Positions 1-10,025 of a stretch of 64,000 nucleotides of DNA are shown here, piece by piece (within the stretch, counting starts at the first letter, position 1; each line of letters begins with the position of its first letter). Position numbers and translations under genes: made by a program. The DNA comes from Microdochium bolleyi (taxonomy: Eukaryota > Ascomycota > Sordariomycetes > Xylariales > Microdochiaceae): positions 1,240,001 through 1,304,000 of the forward strand of contig KQ964247.1 of assembly GCA_001566295.1 (NCBI GenBank), given 5' to 3'. The notes beneath the pieces were generated by a model. That model worked only from the letters and a program-made list of their open reading frames with translations, searched no databases and was not told the DNA's origin.

Positions 1-1146
1 TCGAAGCGTCAGCCGAGCCAGCCCTGGAGACCAGGCCTGAGTGGGGCACGTGCACGTGGAAAACGGCATGCTGGGGAGGGGGGGTCAAACCCAGGCTGCC
101 CTCACCGGCGAAGGCCCCGGGTCTGCTTGTTGCAACCGCCTGTTGAGCAATGGAGCGTTGCTGTACTTGCAGCCCGTTCTGGCTCAAGGTTTCAGCGCTC
201 TCCCTCTGATCCTTCGCGCCCTGGGCGGTCTGCTGTCGACGCGTGGTTCTGACTCGCTTGACTCGCGTGCCTGTGGGTTCTCTCATGCCATCTAGCTCGA
301 TCCAGCAACAAGATTCAAGTAGCAGATTTCGAGCCGTGCCTGGCACGGCATGCCCCTGCCCTGACCACTGGCTACAGAGTAAGGGACGGAGTACAGAGCA
401 CTGCACCGGCCACCCTGGGTAGCCAGCTGGGTAGCCAGGCTTCCCCAGTGACAAGCCATTCTTGGCTCAGAGCTGAGCCTGGAGGCTGGCTGCTGTTTGA
501 TGTGGACAGGAAAGTGGAAAGAGCGTTGGAGGCTAAAGAGTGCGCCACCACCCAAGGACCTCAAGAGTCAGAGTCCTCTCGGGCGAGAGCGCTGGGCCTC
601 CGCACCATCCGGGACACAGCAGCCCGCCCGCGTGGAACTTCCCGCTGCTCCAAAAGGGTGGTGAAAAAAGCTCGCGGGTACAGCGAACCAGTGCGACAGG
701 CATGTACCTTACAGCTCGGCCGGCGCGCGGGCTGCGTGGCGGTCCCCGATCTGGGTTTCGCTAGCGAACCCCAAACCAGCAGAACCTCAGAGTCCCATCG
801 AGGGGGGCGTGCGTGTCGAGAATTCGGACCTCAAGTCGGGCCTAGTGCTCCAACGCCCTCCGGTTGAGCACTTCCGGCGGCCGGTCCGGCTTGCGCACAG
901 AGTACCATGCCGCCTCCTTTACCCCATCCACGAGCTTCAATCTATATAACACACAGGCTCCTACATCTACCAGCCATGTGCCTCGTCGCTGAACAAGGTA
1001 CGAATACGGACAGGCGACCAGACCCCGGGCTTACTCACGATACTTCCCTCGAGGGTGACTGCGGGCTTCTCCAGAGCCTTTGGCATCTTGTCTAACCACA
1101 ATACTGTGCTCGTCTTCCCTCCGCTCCACTCGACAGGATCACCAAC
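1..1146. other. Intergenic region upstream of the MFS exporter
   Basis: No convincing gene is visible. The open frames here have basic, low-complexity translations without domains. It holds a TATA-like element at 943-949, about 200 nt before the exporter start, and one copy of a recurrent ACGGAGTAC motif at 386-394. Confidence 0.6.
943..949 (+). promoter_or_regulatory. TATA-like element upstream of the MFS exporter
   Basis: The sequence TATATAA lies 198 nt upstream of the exporter ATG in an otherwise mixed-composition leader. Its position suits a core promoter with a leader of roughly 150 nt. This is a sequence match only; no transcription start is known. Confidence 0.35.
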
Positions 1147-3192
1147 ATGTCGTCCCCAAGCAACTCCACGCCGAATGTCGCGGCGTCCGAGAAGGACGTC
1201 CGCCACCATGAGATCGAGCATACTCATGGCGTCCGGGTCGAGCATGCCGATGGTACCATCGATTACGTAGACGAAAAGGCCATTGGCGGCGACAGCGCAG
1301 CAATGCCCGACGGCTACTTCAGAAGCGCGCCCTTCATCTTGACTGTCGTCTCCATCTGCCTTGGCAATATCTGTGCCTACACCGGCTGGGTTCTGCCAGC
1401 AAACACTCTGTGAGTGACGCCTGCCTCGGACCCAACGCGGCTGCGTACCAATTCTTCGAGATGTTGCTGACAACGCGCCTGCGAACAGACTACTCATCAA
1501 CGCCTCGCTAGGCGGCTCGCCCAATATCGGCTGGGTTGCTACTGCGTGGACTCTGGGAAGCAGCATTGGCTTCCTCCTTGTCGGCCGTCTCTCTGATATC
1601 TTCGGCCGCCGGTACATCGTCCTCGGTGGTGGCCTGTTGAGTCTTATCGGTTGCATCATCGGAGCTACCGCGCAAACAGTCGAGACCTTGATCGCCGCCA
1701 GCGTCTTCAACGGCATCGCTGCAGCTCAGCAACTGTCCTTCGGCATCTTCCTTGGCGAGCTCGTTCCCAACAGGCTCAGAGGTCCCGTGATCGGTGGCGT
1801 CTTCCTCTCCGCCGGCCCCTTCGCCGTCTTTGGTCCTTCGATTGCCCGTGCCTTCATCTCACATACTGCTGCCGGCTGGCGCTGGAACTTCTACATGAGC
1901 ATCATCTACGCCTTCATCGCCCTCGTCCTCGCCTTTTTCTTCTACCACCCTCCGAGCTACGCCCAGCTCCACGTCGGCGGCAAGACCAAAACCCAGCAGG
2001 TCAAGGAGCTGGATTTCATCGGCATCTTCCTCTTCATCGCTGGATGCGTGCTCTTCCTCGTAGGGTTGTCCTGGGGCGGTGTCGCTTACCCATGGGTCAG
2101 CGGTCAAGTGCTCGGCACATTGCTCTCTGGCATTGGCACCCTGATCATCTTCGCCGTCTATGGTGAGTTCTCCCCCGAGTCTGTATTGAAAACGTCTACA
2201 ATTTCCATCTCCTAACCTTTCATTTTCGAACAGAAACCTTTTTCTGCAAGGTTTCACCACTGATGCCCCCGCGGCTCTTCAAGAACATCGGCTTTGTCGC
2301 CATCTGCGTGGTCGCTTCTATTGCCGCCATGGTATACTGTATGTGCTGCGATGATCCCCTTTCAAAAACATCTTGCCCCTTTTCAGCAACACATTACTGA
2401 CTCAATTCCCCCCTGTCTCCAGACTCACTCACCATCCTTTGGCCCGCCATCATTATGACCCTGTACACCACCGACTCTACGCAAGTTGGCCTGAACTCCT
2501 CGGTCGTTGGCGGTGGCATCCTTCTGGGCCAGGTCCTCGGAGGCTTCGGCTTGTCCTACATCCCCAAGGTCAAGTGGCAGGCCGTCATCTCCGCCATCAT
2601 CGGCTTCGTCTTCATCACCTCGCTCGCATCGATCGACCCGAGCCGGTTCGCCGCCACCATCGCCCTCGCCACCATCGGCCTGGTCGCCATTGGCTACAAC
2701 GACAACATCACCTTCCCCGGCGTTACCCTCGTCGTCGAGCCCCAGGACATCGGCCTCGCGACGGGCGTCATGGGCTCCATCCGCGGCCTCGCCGGCGCCG
2801 TCGCGCAGGCGCTCTACGTCTCGGTCCAGTCCAACAAGCTCCAGCAGTACATGGTCGACTACGTGACACCTGCTGCCACCAGCAACGGTCTGCCTGCGTC
2901 CTCGCTGGCCCAACTCTTCCCCGCCATCACCGCGGGCGACTTCTCCACCGTGCCCGGCATGACCACGGGCATCGCCACCGCTGTCGGCCAAGCCGTGCAG
3001 CACGCCTATCTCGACTCCTTCAAGATGGTCTTCTACGCCACCATCCCCTTCTCCATCATCATGGTCATCGGCTCCGCCCTTATCCCCAACATGGAGAAGA
3101 ACCTGCACATGAATGTCGCCAAGAAGCTCCAGAACACCGACGACAGCACCGGCAGCGCTACGCCCAAGCCCAAGGCCACGACGGATGTCTAG
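1147..3192 (+). CDS. MFS multidrug/toxin efflux transporter, TRI12 family
   Basis: Exons 1147-1409, 1489-2162, 2234-2338 and 2423-3192 join in frame to a 603-residue protein. After a hydrophilic N-terminus of about 60 residues come many hydrophobic segments, as expected for the 14-helix DHA2-type major facilitator proteins. The loop with GRLSDIFGRRY matches the MFS signature between helices 2 and 3, and WRWNFY matches a motif common in this group. Length and sequence style fit the fungal trichothecene efflux pump family (TRI12), proton-driven plasma-membrane exporters of toxins, drugs or siderophores. Family membership does not show that this strain makes trichothecenes: no trichodiene synthase or P450 lies nearby, so the substrate is unknown. 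The C-terminus is a short lysine-rich cytosolic tail. Introns are 71-84 nt with GTGAGT or GTATGT donors. The next gene downstream is on the opposite strand. Confidence 0.88.
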
Positions 3193-3561
3193 AGAGGCAT
3201 TGCGTTGATGATTTGGATGCTGCTTTTCTGTTATTGTTATTGTACTCGTGGAATGGTTATACCTTTTGTATTGTGGAGTAGCCAGTATGCCAGTCTCTTC
3301 GAGATTTGGGGCACGCCGTAATTTGATAAATCCAACGTCCTAGCTTGCACACGATACGATCGCCCGCTTGACTTTTCCGATAAACAGTGCGTGACTGTCG
3401 AAACATGTGTATGCTCTATATATATATTCGTACGAAGTTTCGCTATGTACGGATGTTGCAAGTCTTTACTCGACTTCAAATCGTCCTCAGAATCTGGTGT
3501 CTTTGTGGGACTCTCTCCACGCTATACTTGACTGGCTGTGGCAATAACAAGATGCGTTGAC
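3193..3561. other. Convergent 3' region between exporter and hypothetical gene
   Basis: It presumably holds the 3' UTRs of the two convergent genes. A TA-rich run (about 3416-3428) is the only visible structure; no coding potential is seen. Confidence 0.5.
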
Positions 3562-4428
3562 TCAGACAAGGTCCCACGCAGGATGAGGCACATTCAAGTT
3601 CACATCGTAGGAATGGGAAAGGTCCTCTGCTAACGTCAGGAGGCAAAAGAGCATACGGCGCATCTGGCGATGCGCTGCTGAACCGTGTCGGCAGCCGCTA
3701 GCTGCTTGTCTGCAGAGCATAATGTTGGCAAAGTCAAAGATGAAGGTGAGTGTCCAACGAATTTCGTCCTGCAAGCCCGCAAGAGCTTGTGCCTCACAGC
3801 ACTAGAGCCGGACAAGTCGCAACAACGGGTCGCACCCAGTCTCGACCTGCAGCAGCGGTGCAAAATAGGAGACGAGGTCTTTGCGGTCGCCTGCAGGCTG
3901 GATTGCGGGCATATCGTTCACATCCTTGTATTCGTAAGTGGCCAGCCTTGAGGACCGGTACCGCTTGTGCCAAGTGAGGCCAGTGAGCTCGCTGTGCTGC
4001 TTGCCATTGTGCACGAACTTTAGAGCTTCAGATATGGCGGTGATAGCCACGAAGACCATTTCAGGCCGGTCAGGCATCGGGATGTCGCCATCGTTGTCAG
4101 TATCCTCGGACCCTGGTGGGCTCGGCGGTCGCCGCCCGGCCGTATCGCTGTCCCGACTAGACGAGGTAGTTGAGGGGTATTGCATGTTTGAACTTCCAGG
4201 CATATTGCAGCTAGGGAATAGGATGCCGGATTGAAGTGAAAGACTGGAGCCAGCAGGCGATGCTGCCGGCGATGTGCTGTGTTGTGAAGGAGGAACACTA
4301 TGTGCAAGACGCGGCGGAGCAGTAGCTAGCCCATCTGCTGTGTTGTCGTCGGTAGTGGAAGCATGCTCGCCTTGAGAGGACAGGTGATGGTCTGCACGAA
4401 TGTCGTCGCATTTGTCCAATGCAGGCAT
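3562..4428 (-). CDS. Hypothetical protein, possible two-exon gene
   Basis: A tentative model joins exon 4428-3847 to exon 3768-3562 and gives 262 residues. The first 120 residues are rich in Ser, Pro and Thr and look disordered. The stretch with DGDIPMPDRPEMVFVAIT and the following helix-like region look more like a folded domain. The second exon adds a hydrophobic-charged segment ending NVPHPAWDLV. I do not recognise a family. The proposed donor (GTCGAG) is not canonical; without splicing the first frame ends 15 residues later at 3802. More 5' exons could lie between 4429 and about 5000. Composition changes from low-complexity to protein-like inside one frame, which favours a real gene, but RNA evidence would be decisive. 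Confidence 0.35.
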
Positions 4429-6041
4429 GGGAAGGACCCAACGCTGCTCGCGCGGTGAGTATGCCAGCTAGGCGCACTCGCCGCATTCTGGATGACGGTT
4501 GCTGCTACGATGAACGATGTAGTGATAGACCCTGTGGGTCATGTTAGCTGTGGTCTCGAGGTATCTACCTGGTGTTTGCTGCTCCCCGAATCGATGTGGG
4601 AGTCACCTGTGGAGAGAGCAGTAGTAGAAGTAGCCCTTTGTGCGAGAGTGCCCAGCGTGGTTAATGGACATCCTCTCCTCGCCGACGGATTCGGAATAGC
4701 AACGATGCAGACAGGTGAACAATGGTTCTGTGTTCTCCATGATGCTCAGAGGTAGAGAGGGTGGAAAAGCTGGTAACGAGAGACAACTGAACGATTGGAT
4801 GACCGGATGGTCGACAAGCTGCAATGGGCTCGTCTCAGGATGGCTAGGAGTGGATGATGAACGATGCAGGCTCAAGTTCTGGTGGACAACGAATGATGAG
4901 AGGCAAATCGATGGCGAGCACACCTGGGCATTCGTCAGAAGGCACGCTTGTGTGGAGGAGGACAACGAGGCAACCGCGGCTGGCAGGTGCTACTATTGGT
5001 CCGCTCGATGTATCATTTGCCGAAACCTATCCTGCTCTCTGCCTTGCGAGCTCTTATCGCATTGTCGGCTTCCATCAACAAGGTCTCGTCGATGCTCTGT
5101 CTCAATTGCAAAGATCAAGTGCCGGCTGTGAGGAATGATGTGCCACCATCTCGATGCTGCGACTCGGAACACAGCCGGCCCGTTTCAGGATGAGGCGGCT
5201 ACTCACAAGCGCATGCCAGTGGACGGGTGCAAATCTGTAGAATGCGTGGTGGTGGAGGGCGCGTCTGGTCCTCGACGATGCCACAGCTCAATAGCATGGC
5301 ATTAGCAGGCCGGGGCTGTGCTCGGCACGGGGTCTCGATCTGAACCACAGAGCTGTCATGAGGGGACAACGGGCGCGCGAGGATCCGAGCTCGCCGGGCA
5401 CCCGCCATTGCGCCAAGAGGACCCCGGAGGATTACGTAGGTGCGCTGCACAGAGAAGTGGACACAGCCTCTCTCGACTTGGACAGCAGACAGCAGGGCAC
5501 AGCACGTTCAAGCCCGAGTGGGCACTTTCGCCGCCAGTGACGAACCTCAACCTTGCGCTCCAGCCGAGGGAGGGATGCCCTCACTTCTACACATTCGCTG
5601 CTGCCCTTGTCCTACCTGCAGTCCCCATCGCCCGCGACTGCAACCGCGTTCTTCCATTCCGTGGCCCGATCTCCCACAACAGCTCGACACTACTCCGTAT
5701 TCCGCATAGGGCTGCCTCCCCGCCCATCAGCCCGTGGGCTTCCTCGAAACACGGCTGCCTCCACACTCCCGCGTCGACTTTAGCTCCAATTGCTGCGATA
5801 CCTGCCCGGCCACGAGGCCTCGTCCCCGGCACGAACCCATCGCACGGGGCAAAACGCGGCTCAACCTCTGTCGACTCGTCCAGCTGTACAAAGCGAGCAC
5901 GACGACCGCCACTCAAACGTCCTCAGCACAAACGACAACCAGCACGACTGGCCTCAGTTGCTCGTATAGCGCGCCGAATACCACCACACCTGCTCCCAGC
6001 GACACCTTTGCATACGGTGCACGGTACTTGTCTCAACCATC
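4429..6041. other. Intergenic region upstream of the F-BAR/RhoGAP gene
   Basis: It likely contains promoters for both flanking divergent genes. The last 600 nt are C-rich and fit a long 5' leader of the plus-strand gene. One TACTCCGTAT motif is at 5691-5700. Open frames here have Pro/Arg/Ser-biased translations and I do not call them genes. Confidence 0.5.
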
Positions 6042-8557
6042 ATGTCGGCGCCAATGACTGGAAGCCCGGGCCCTGAGCCTGGTGGCTTGGGGAAACCCCC
6101 AGATGCCGCGCCCGCGGGTTCTACTGCGCCCGTGGGCTTGATGACGGACAATGATCCACCAGCCGCCGACCAGAGCGTCAAGAAAGAGCTGGACAGCCAG
6201 GTCCAGGAGGTGCTCGCATCCGATGTGAGTTTCGAGAGCCGGTGTCCATGATCTCCACACCAGCGCAATGCTCCTCGAGACATAAAGTCTAAGTTACAGG
6301 CATTAACATAAGCTTTCCTTTCAGATCGGAGTGTCCACCATGTTAAACAGACTCAAGCAGAGTATCGCGTCTGCAAAGGTGAGGCACACGCCCGACACTT
6401 TCCTATTGTGCCGTGATCCTGTGCTAACGTGCTTTTAGGAATTCGCCCTCTTCCTCAAGAAGCGATCCACACTCGAAGACGAGCATGCGAAGGGGCTCAA
6501 GAAGATATGTCGGTTGACAGGCGAGAGCGCGCACCACTCCGATCACAAGCAAGGATCCTTCTCGCACGCATACGACGAAATGCTACAGATACACGACCGC
6601 ATGGCTGAGAACGGCCTCCAGTTCGCGCTTTCCCTGCATCAAATGCACGAAGACCTTCTCGAGGTGGCAGCAGTTGCTGAGAGGAACCGCAAATCCTGGA
6701 AAGTCAACGGACTAGAGCCTGAGAACCGTCTTGCAGCGGTGGAAAGCGCCATGCGCAAATCGAAGGCCAAATACGATTCGTTGGCTGAAGAGTACGAGCG
6801 CGTCCGCACGGGAGAGGGCAGGGCGGGGAGCAAGTTCGGTTTCAAAGGCCACAAGTCGGCACAGCAGCAGGAGGAGGAGCTTCTGCGCAAGGTGCAAGCT
6901 GCGGACACGGATTATCTGGGTAAAGTCCAGCACTACCAGTCCGAGAAAGCCAACGTAGAGTCTTCGACGCGACCAGATGCCGTCCGCGCCCTGCACGATC
7001 TCATCAGGGAATGTGACGCGGGCACAACACTGCAAATGCAGAAATTTGGTAGGAACATGCTCCTTCCGCAAAGCTGATCGATTTACTAACAGGACCCTAC
7101 AGCTTCCTTCAACGAGAAGCTGCTGCTCAGCAACGGCTTGGTCATTAGTCCGCTTAAGAACGCAACACTGCCTGGTCAACAAGCTAGAAGCTTGAAGGAG
7201 GTCATTCACCGCATAGACAACAACCAGGATTTCGAGAGCCACATCAAGAGCTTCCATGGTCAGGTCACCTCGAAGGGGTCTGAGCCCAAGTACGAGCGTA
7301 ACCCTGTAAGTCGATGTCAATAATTGCCAGTGAAACCACGCCGAGACTCACACGCGTGTACAGGTCCTCAACCCTCAGTCCGGCGCTCCTCCTGCATTCC
7401 CATCAGCAGCACAAGCACCGCCAATGAATAACCAGCCACCGCAGCCCCATCAACCACCTCAGCAGCTGCCTCAACTCCAGACGCAAACGAACCAACCTGG
7501 ATCCATGGGCTCAAGGACTGGCGGTTTTGACAGTTTTGCATCGCCTATGAACCAACAAGGTCCCCCGCAAGGATTTGGCGGGTCTGGCTCCGTTCCACCC
7601 TCCGCAACACCCGGTGGGCACGAGAGGAGCGTCAGTCACGGCGGGATGTTGAACCAAGGCGCCTCGCAGCCTCAGCAGCCGTACAATGTCAGAAACTCGA
7701 CTCAGGGTGTACCTCCGGCACATAATCGATTCAATGGTGGCGGCCCAGGTCCCAGTCCTGGTCCTCCGCAGCTCGGAGCACTCCCATTCCAGACTTCAGC
7801 ACCAGTACAAAGCGCCCCTAGCGGGTTCAACGAGCCCGGCAACGTGCCGCCATCAGGCCCGTCCAACACCTCCCCAGTTGGAAAGGGCAAGCAGGTCTTC
7901 GGAGTCAACCTCACGAGGCTATATCAGCGCGACGGCTTAGCGGTACCAATGATTGTGCACCAATGTATCCAGGCGGTCAATCTATATGGTCTCAACGTCG
8001 AGGGAATCTACAGACTGTCTGGGTCGTCCACACATGTCAATAAGCTGAAGAACTTGTTCGATACAGGTAAGCCATAATACTTGACATATCCCAGCGATAA
8101 GTTAGACTGCTTGCTAACACACTTGGCAGACTCGGAATCGAGCATTCTAGACTTCCGGAACCCCGAGAACTTCTTCCACGACGTCAACAGCGTCGCCGGC
8201 CTCCTCAAGCAGTTCTTCCGCGACCTTCCCGACCCACTGCTCACGGCTGAGCACTACCAGAACCTGATCGAGGCCGCCAAGCACGAGGACGACGTAGTCA
8301 GGCGTGATAGCCTACATGCCATCATCAACGACATGCCCGACCCCAATTACGCAACCCTTCGCGCCCTCACGCTGCACCTGCACCGCGTCACCGAGGCCAG
8401 CAGCATCAACCGCATGAACTCTCAGAATCTTGCCATCGTGTTCGGGCCCACACTGCTTGGTACCGCGCCGGGGAGCAACATTGCCGACGCGGGCTGGCAG
8501 GTCCGCGTCGTGGAAACGATTCTGAATAACACATACCAGATCTTTGACGAGGATTGA
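6042..8557 (+). CDS. RGD1: F-BAR and RhoGAP domain protein, Rgd1-like
   Basis: Six exons (6042-6224, 6325-6378, 6439-7048, 7103-7305, 7364-8066, 8130-8557) give 726 residues. Residues about 60-350 form a charged helical F-BAR domain that should bind curved membrane. Residues 350-520 are a linker very rich in Gln, Pro and Gly. Residues about 523-720 are a RhoGAP domain; Arg567 in GIYRLSG is the expected arginine finger, and NLAIVFGPTLL is a typical C-terminal GAP motif. In budding yeast the F-BAR/RhoGAP protein Rgd1 acts on Rho3 and Rho4 at sites of polarised growth; the same role at hyphal tips and septa is inferred. The ATG at 6042 was chosen because it opens the only frame that splices through all six exons. 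The donor at 8067 is GTAAGC and all acceptors are CAG or TAG. Confidence 0.92.
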
Positions 8558-9326
8558 GAGGGGCTACTAGGTGGTGAAGATTCACGATTTGATCTGGGTA
8601 TTTCACGGTAGGAGCGTTTGTCTTTCACATAAAACAGTGCGGCAAAGGCTTGTTTTGCCCAAAGGAGGGACGGCGAGCTATGGACCAGGGAAGACTTTTT
8701 GGCACGTGTACTTTTATTTAAACGGGCTCGCTCGCGGCGGCGAATGAATCTGAATCAGATGACCTCTGAGCTTTTAGAAGCAGCAAACGAAACACAGATG
8801 GACTTCTGACAAGCCTTGAACAAAAGAACTGAACGGCAAGAGTGAGTTGTGGCAAGGGCTGCAAACTGCACAGCCCGCGCCTTGGGGTGAGTACCGCCCA
8901 CGAGAAGTGTCTTCCTACGGGACTTAATTTGTGTCAAATGGTCGGGACGGTAGTGCAGTGGTACCAACAAAGGGCAGTCTGAAGTGACAAAGAGATTACT
9001 TCTAGAGCGTGGGTATTATATTTCTTCATTTACACTTCCTGCCAAGACCAGTCGACCGGTAGGGCGCGTGCGGTTCCCGTCGCCGCGGGCTGCGGATTAT
9101 ACGCATCACATCCCCTCCTTATTGGCTATTCGTAGGCCCGGGGGCTCCCCAAGACCAAATCGCAATAAAACCACTCGATGCTTGGCCTCCATTGAGAACC
9201 AGAATCTGCATAATCTTGGACTTGATTTCGATATGGGCACTTCCGGCCAAGTTTGTCGCCATTTCCGCTGTTAGGGTTTCCGATGCCGGCGGTGTCTCGG
9301 TCGAGCGAGCGATGAATTGCCTCCGA
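8558..9326. other. Convergent 3' region
   Basis: This lies between the stop codons of two convergent genes and should hold both 3' UTRs. An AT-rich segment near 8695-8722 (CTTTTATTTAAACGG) could belong to a polyadenylation region of the plus-strand gene. No further gene is seen. Confidence 0.5.
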
Positions 9327-10025
9327 TTACACGGCAACAGGAGCGGCCGGACCGGTGCTCGATGCGGCGCGCTGGTTGGGAGGTTGCGGGAGGAACAGGG
9401 GCAGGTATGTGACGGCGAGAGACATGGCTGCAGAGATCATAGAAGCGTGGGGATACGTTAGCCAAGGCTCTCTGCAGGATATCCCGAAGTAGTCGCGGAC
9501 GACGACGCAGTAAAGAGCGACAGTCATGGCAGCACTCCTGCTGATAGTTGGTGGAGTTCTCATTTTCTTACCTGACATGCCAACGGAGAAGTAGCCCGGG
9601 GTGGACTGGGTGCTCGACGAGCTCTCGCTCTCGCCGAGCCAGTTCTGCAGCGCGAAGACGAGCGAGGCCCAGCCGAGGTACTTGTTGCGCGTGAATATAG
9701 CGGCCATCGGCAGGGTGGACGAGATGGTCGAGGAGAAGTCGCCCTGGTCGCTGGCCTTTTTGGCGGGAGCCTGGTAGGGGATGACTGTGGTTGTTGCGGG
9801 AGACTGGTCAGCTCGCGTAGCCATTTGGGGTCCTGCGGGATATCAGGCGCGCAAAGTCGCAGACATTCGCGGGAACTGAGAGCTCCGGGCGTGTGGAACT
9901 GCCATTGGCAGCCTGCGGCGAACACTGCTGGTGATGGGATGGATTCCCCTCTCAGGAGATCGGCGTTGGTGTAGGGGCGACATACCTAGGTCAGCCCGGC
10001 GCATGTCTTTCTTGGTGGCAGACAT
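9327..10025 (-). CDS. Asterix-family ER membrane protein (PAT complex subunit)
   Basis: Exons 10025-9986, 9784-9572 and 9427-9327 join to 117 residues. The first exon encodes only 13 residues (MSATKKDMRRADL) and is followed by VIPYQ, as in fungal UPF0139/Asterix proteins. The core, with SSTLPMAAIFTRNK, GWASLVFALQNWLGE and TPGYFSVGMS, is the conserved body with hydrophobic helices. In animals Asterix (WDR83OS) works with CCDC47 in the PAT complex, which chaperones multi-spanning membrane proteins at the ER; the same role here is inferred. An unspliced reading starts at 9824 and continues past 9572, but it breaks the conserved N-terminus and inserts about 48 foreign residues, so I rejected it. 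The C-terminal tail NQRAASSTGPAAPVAV is low complexity. Confidence 0.85.

Noticed and set aside
2373..3281. Plus-strand open frame of 302 codons
   Set aside because: It overlaps the exporter in another frame and is an Arg/His-rich low-complexity translation.
9429..9571. Read-through of the Asterix gene intron as coding
   Set aside because: It adds about 48 residues inside the conserved membrane region; splicing restores the continuous GMSAMSLAVTYLPLF block.
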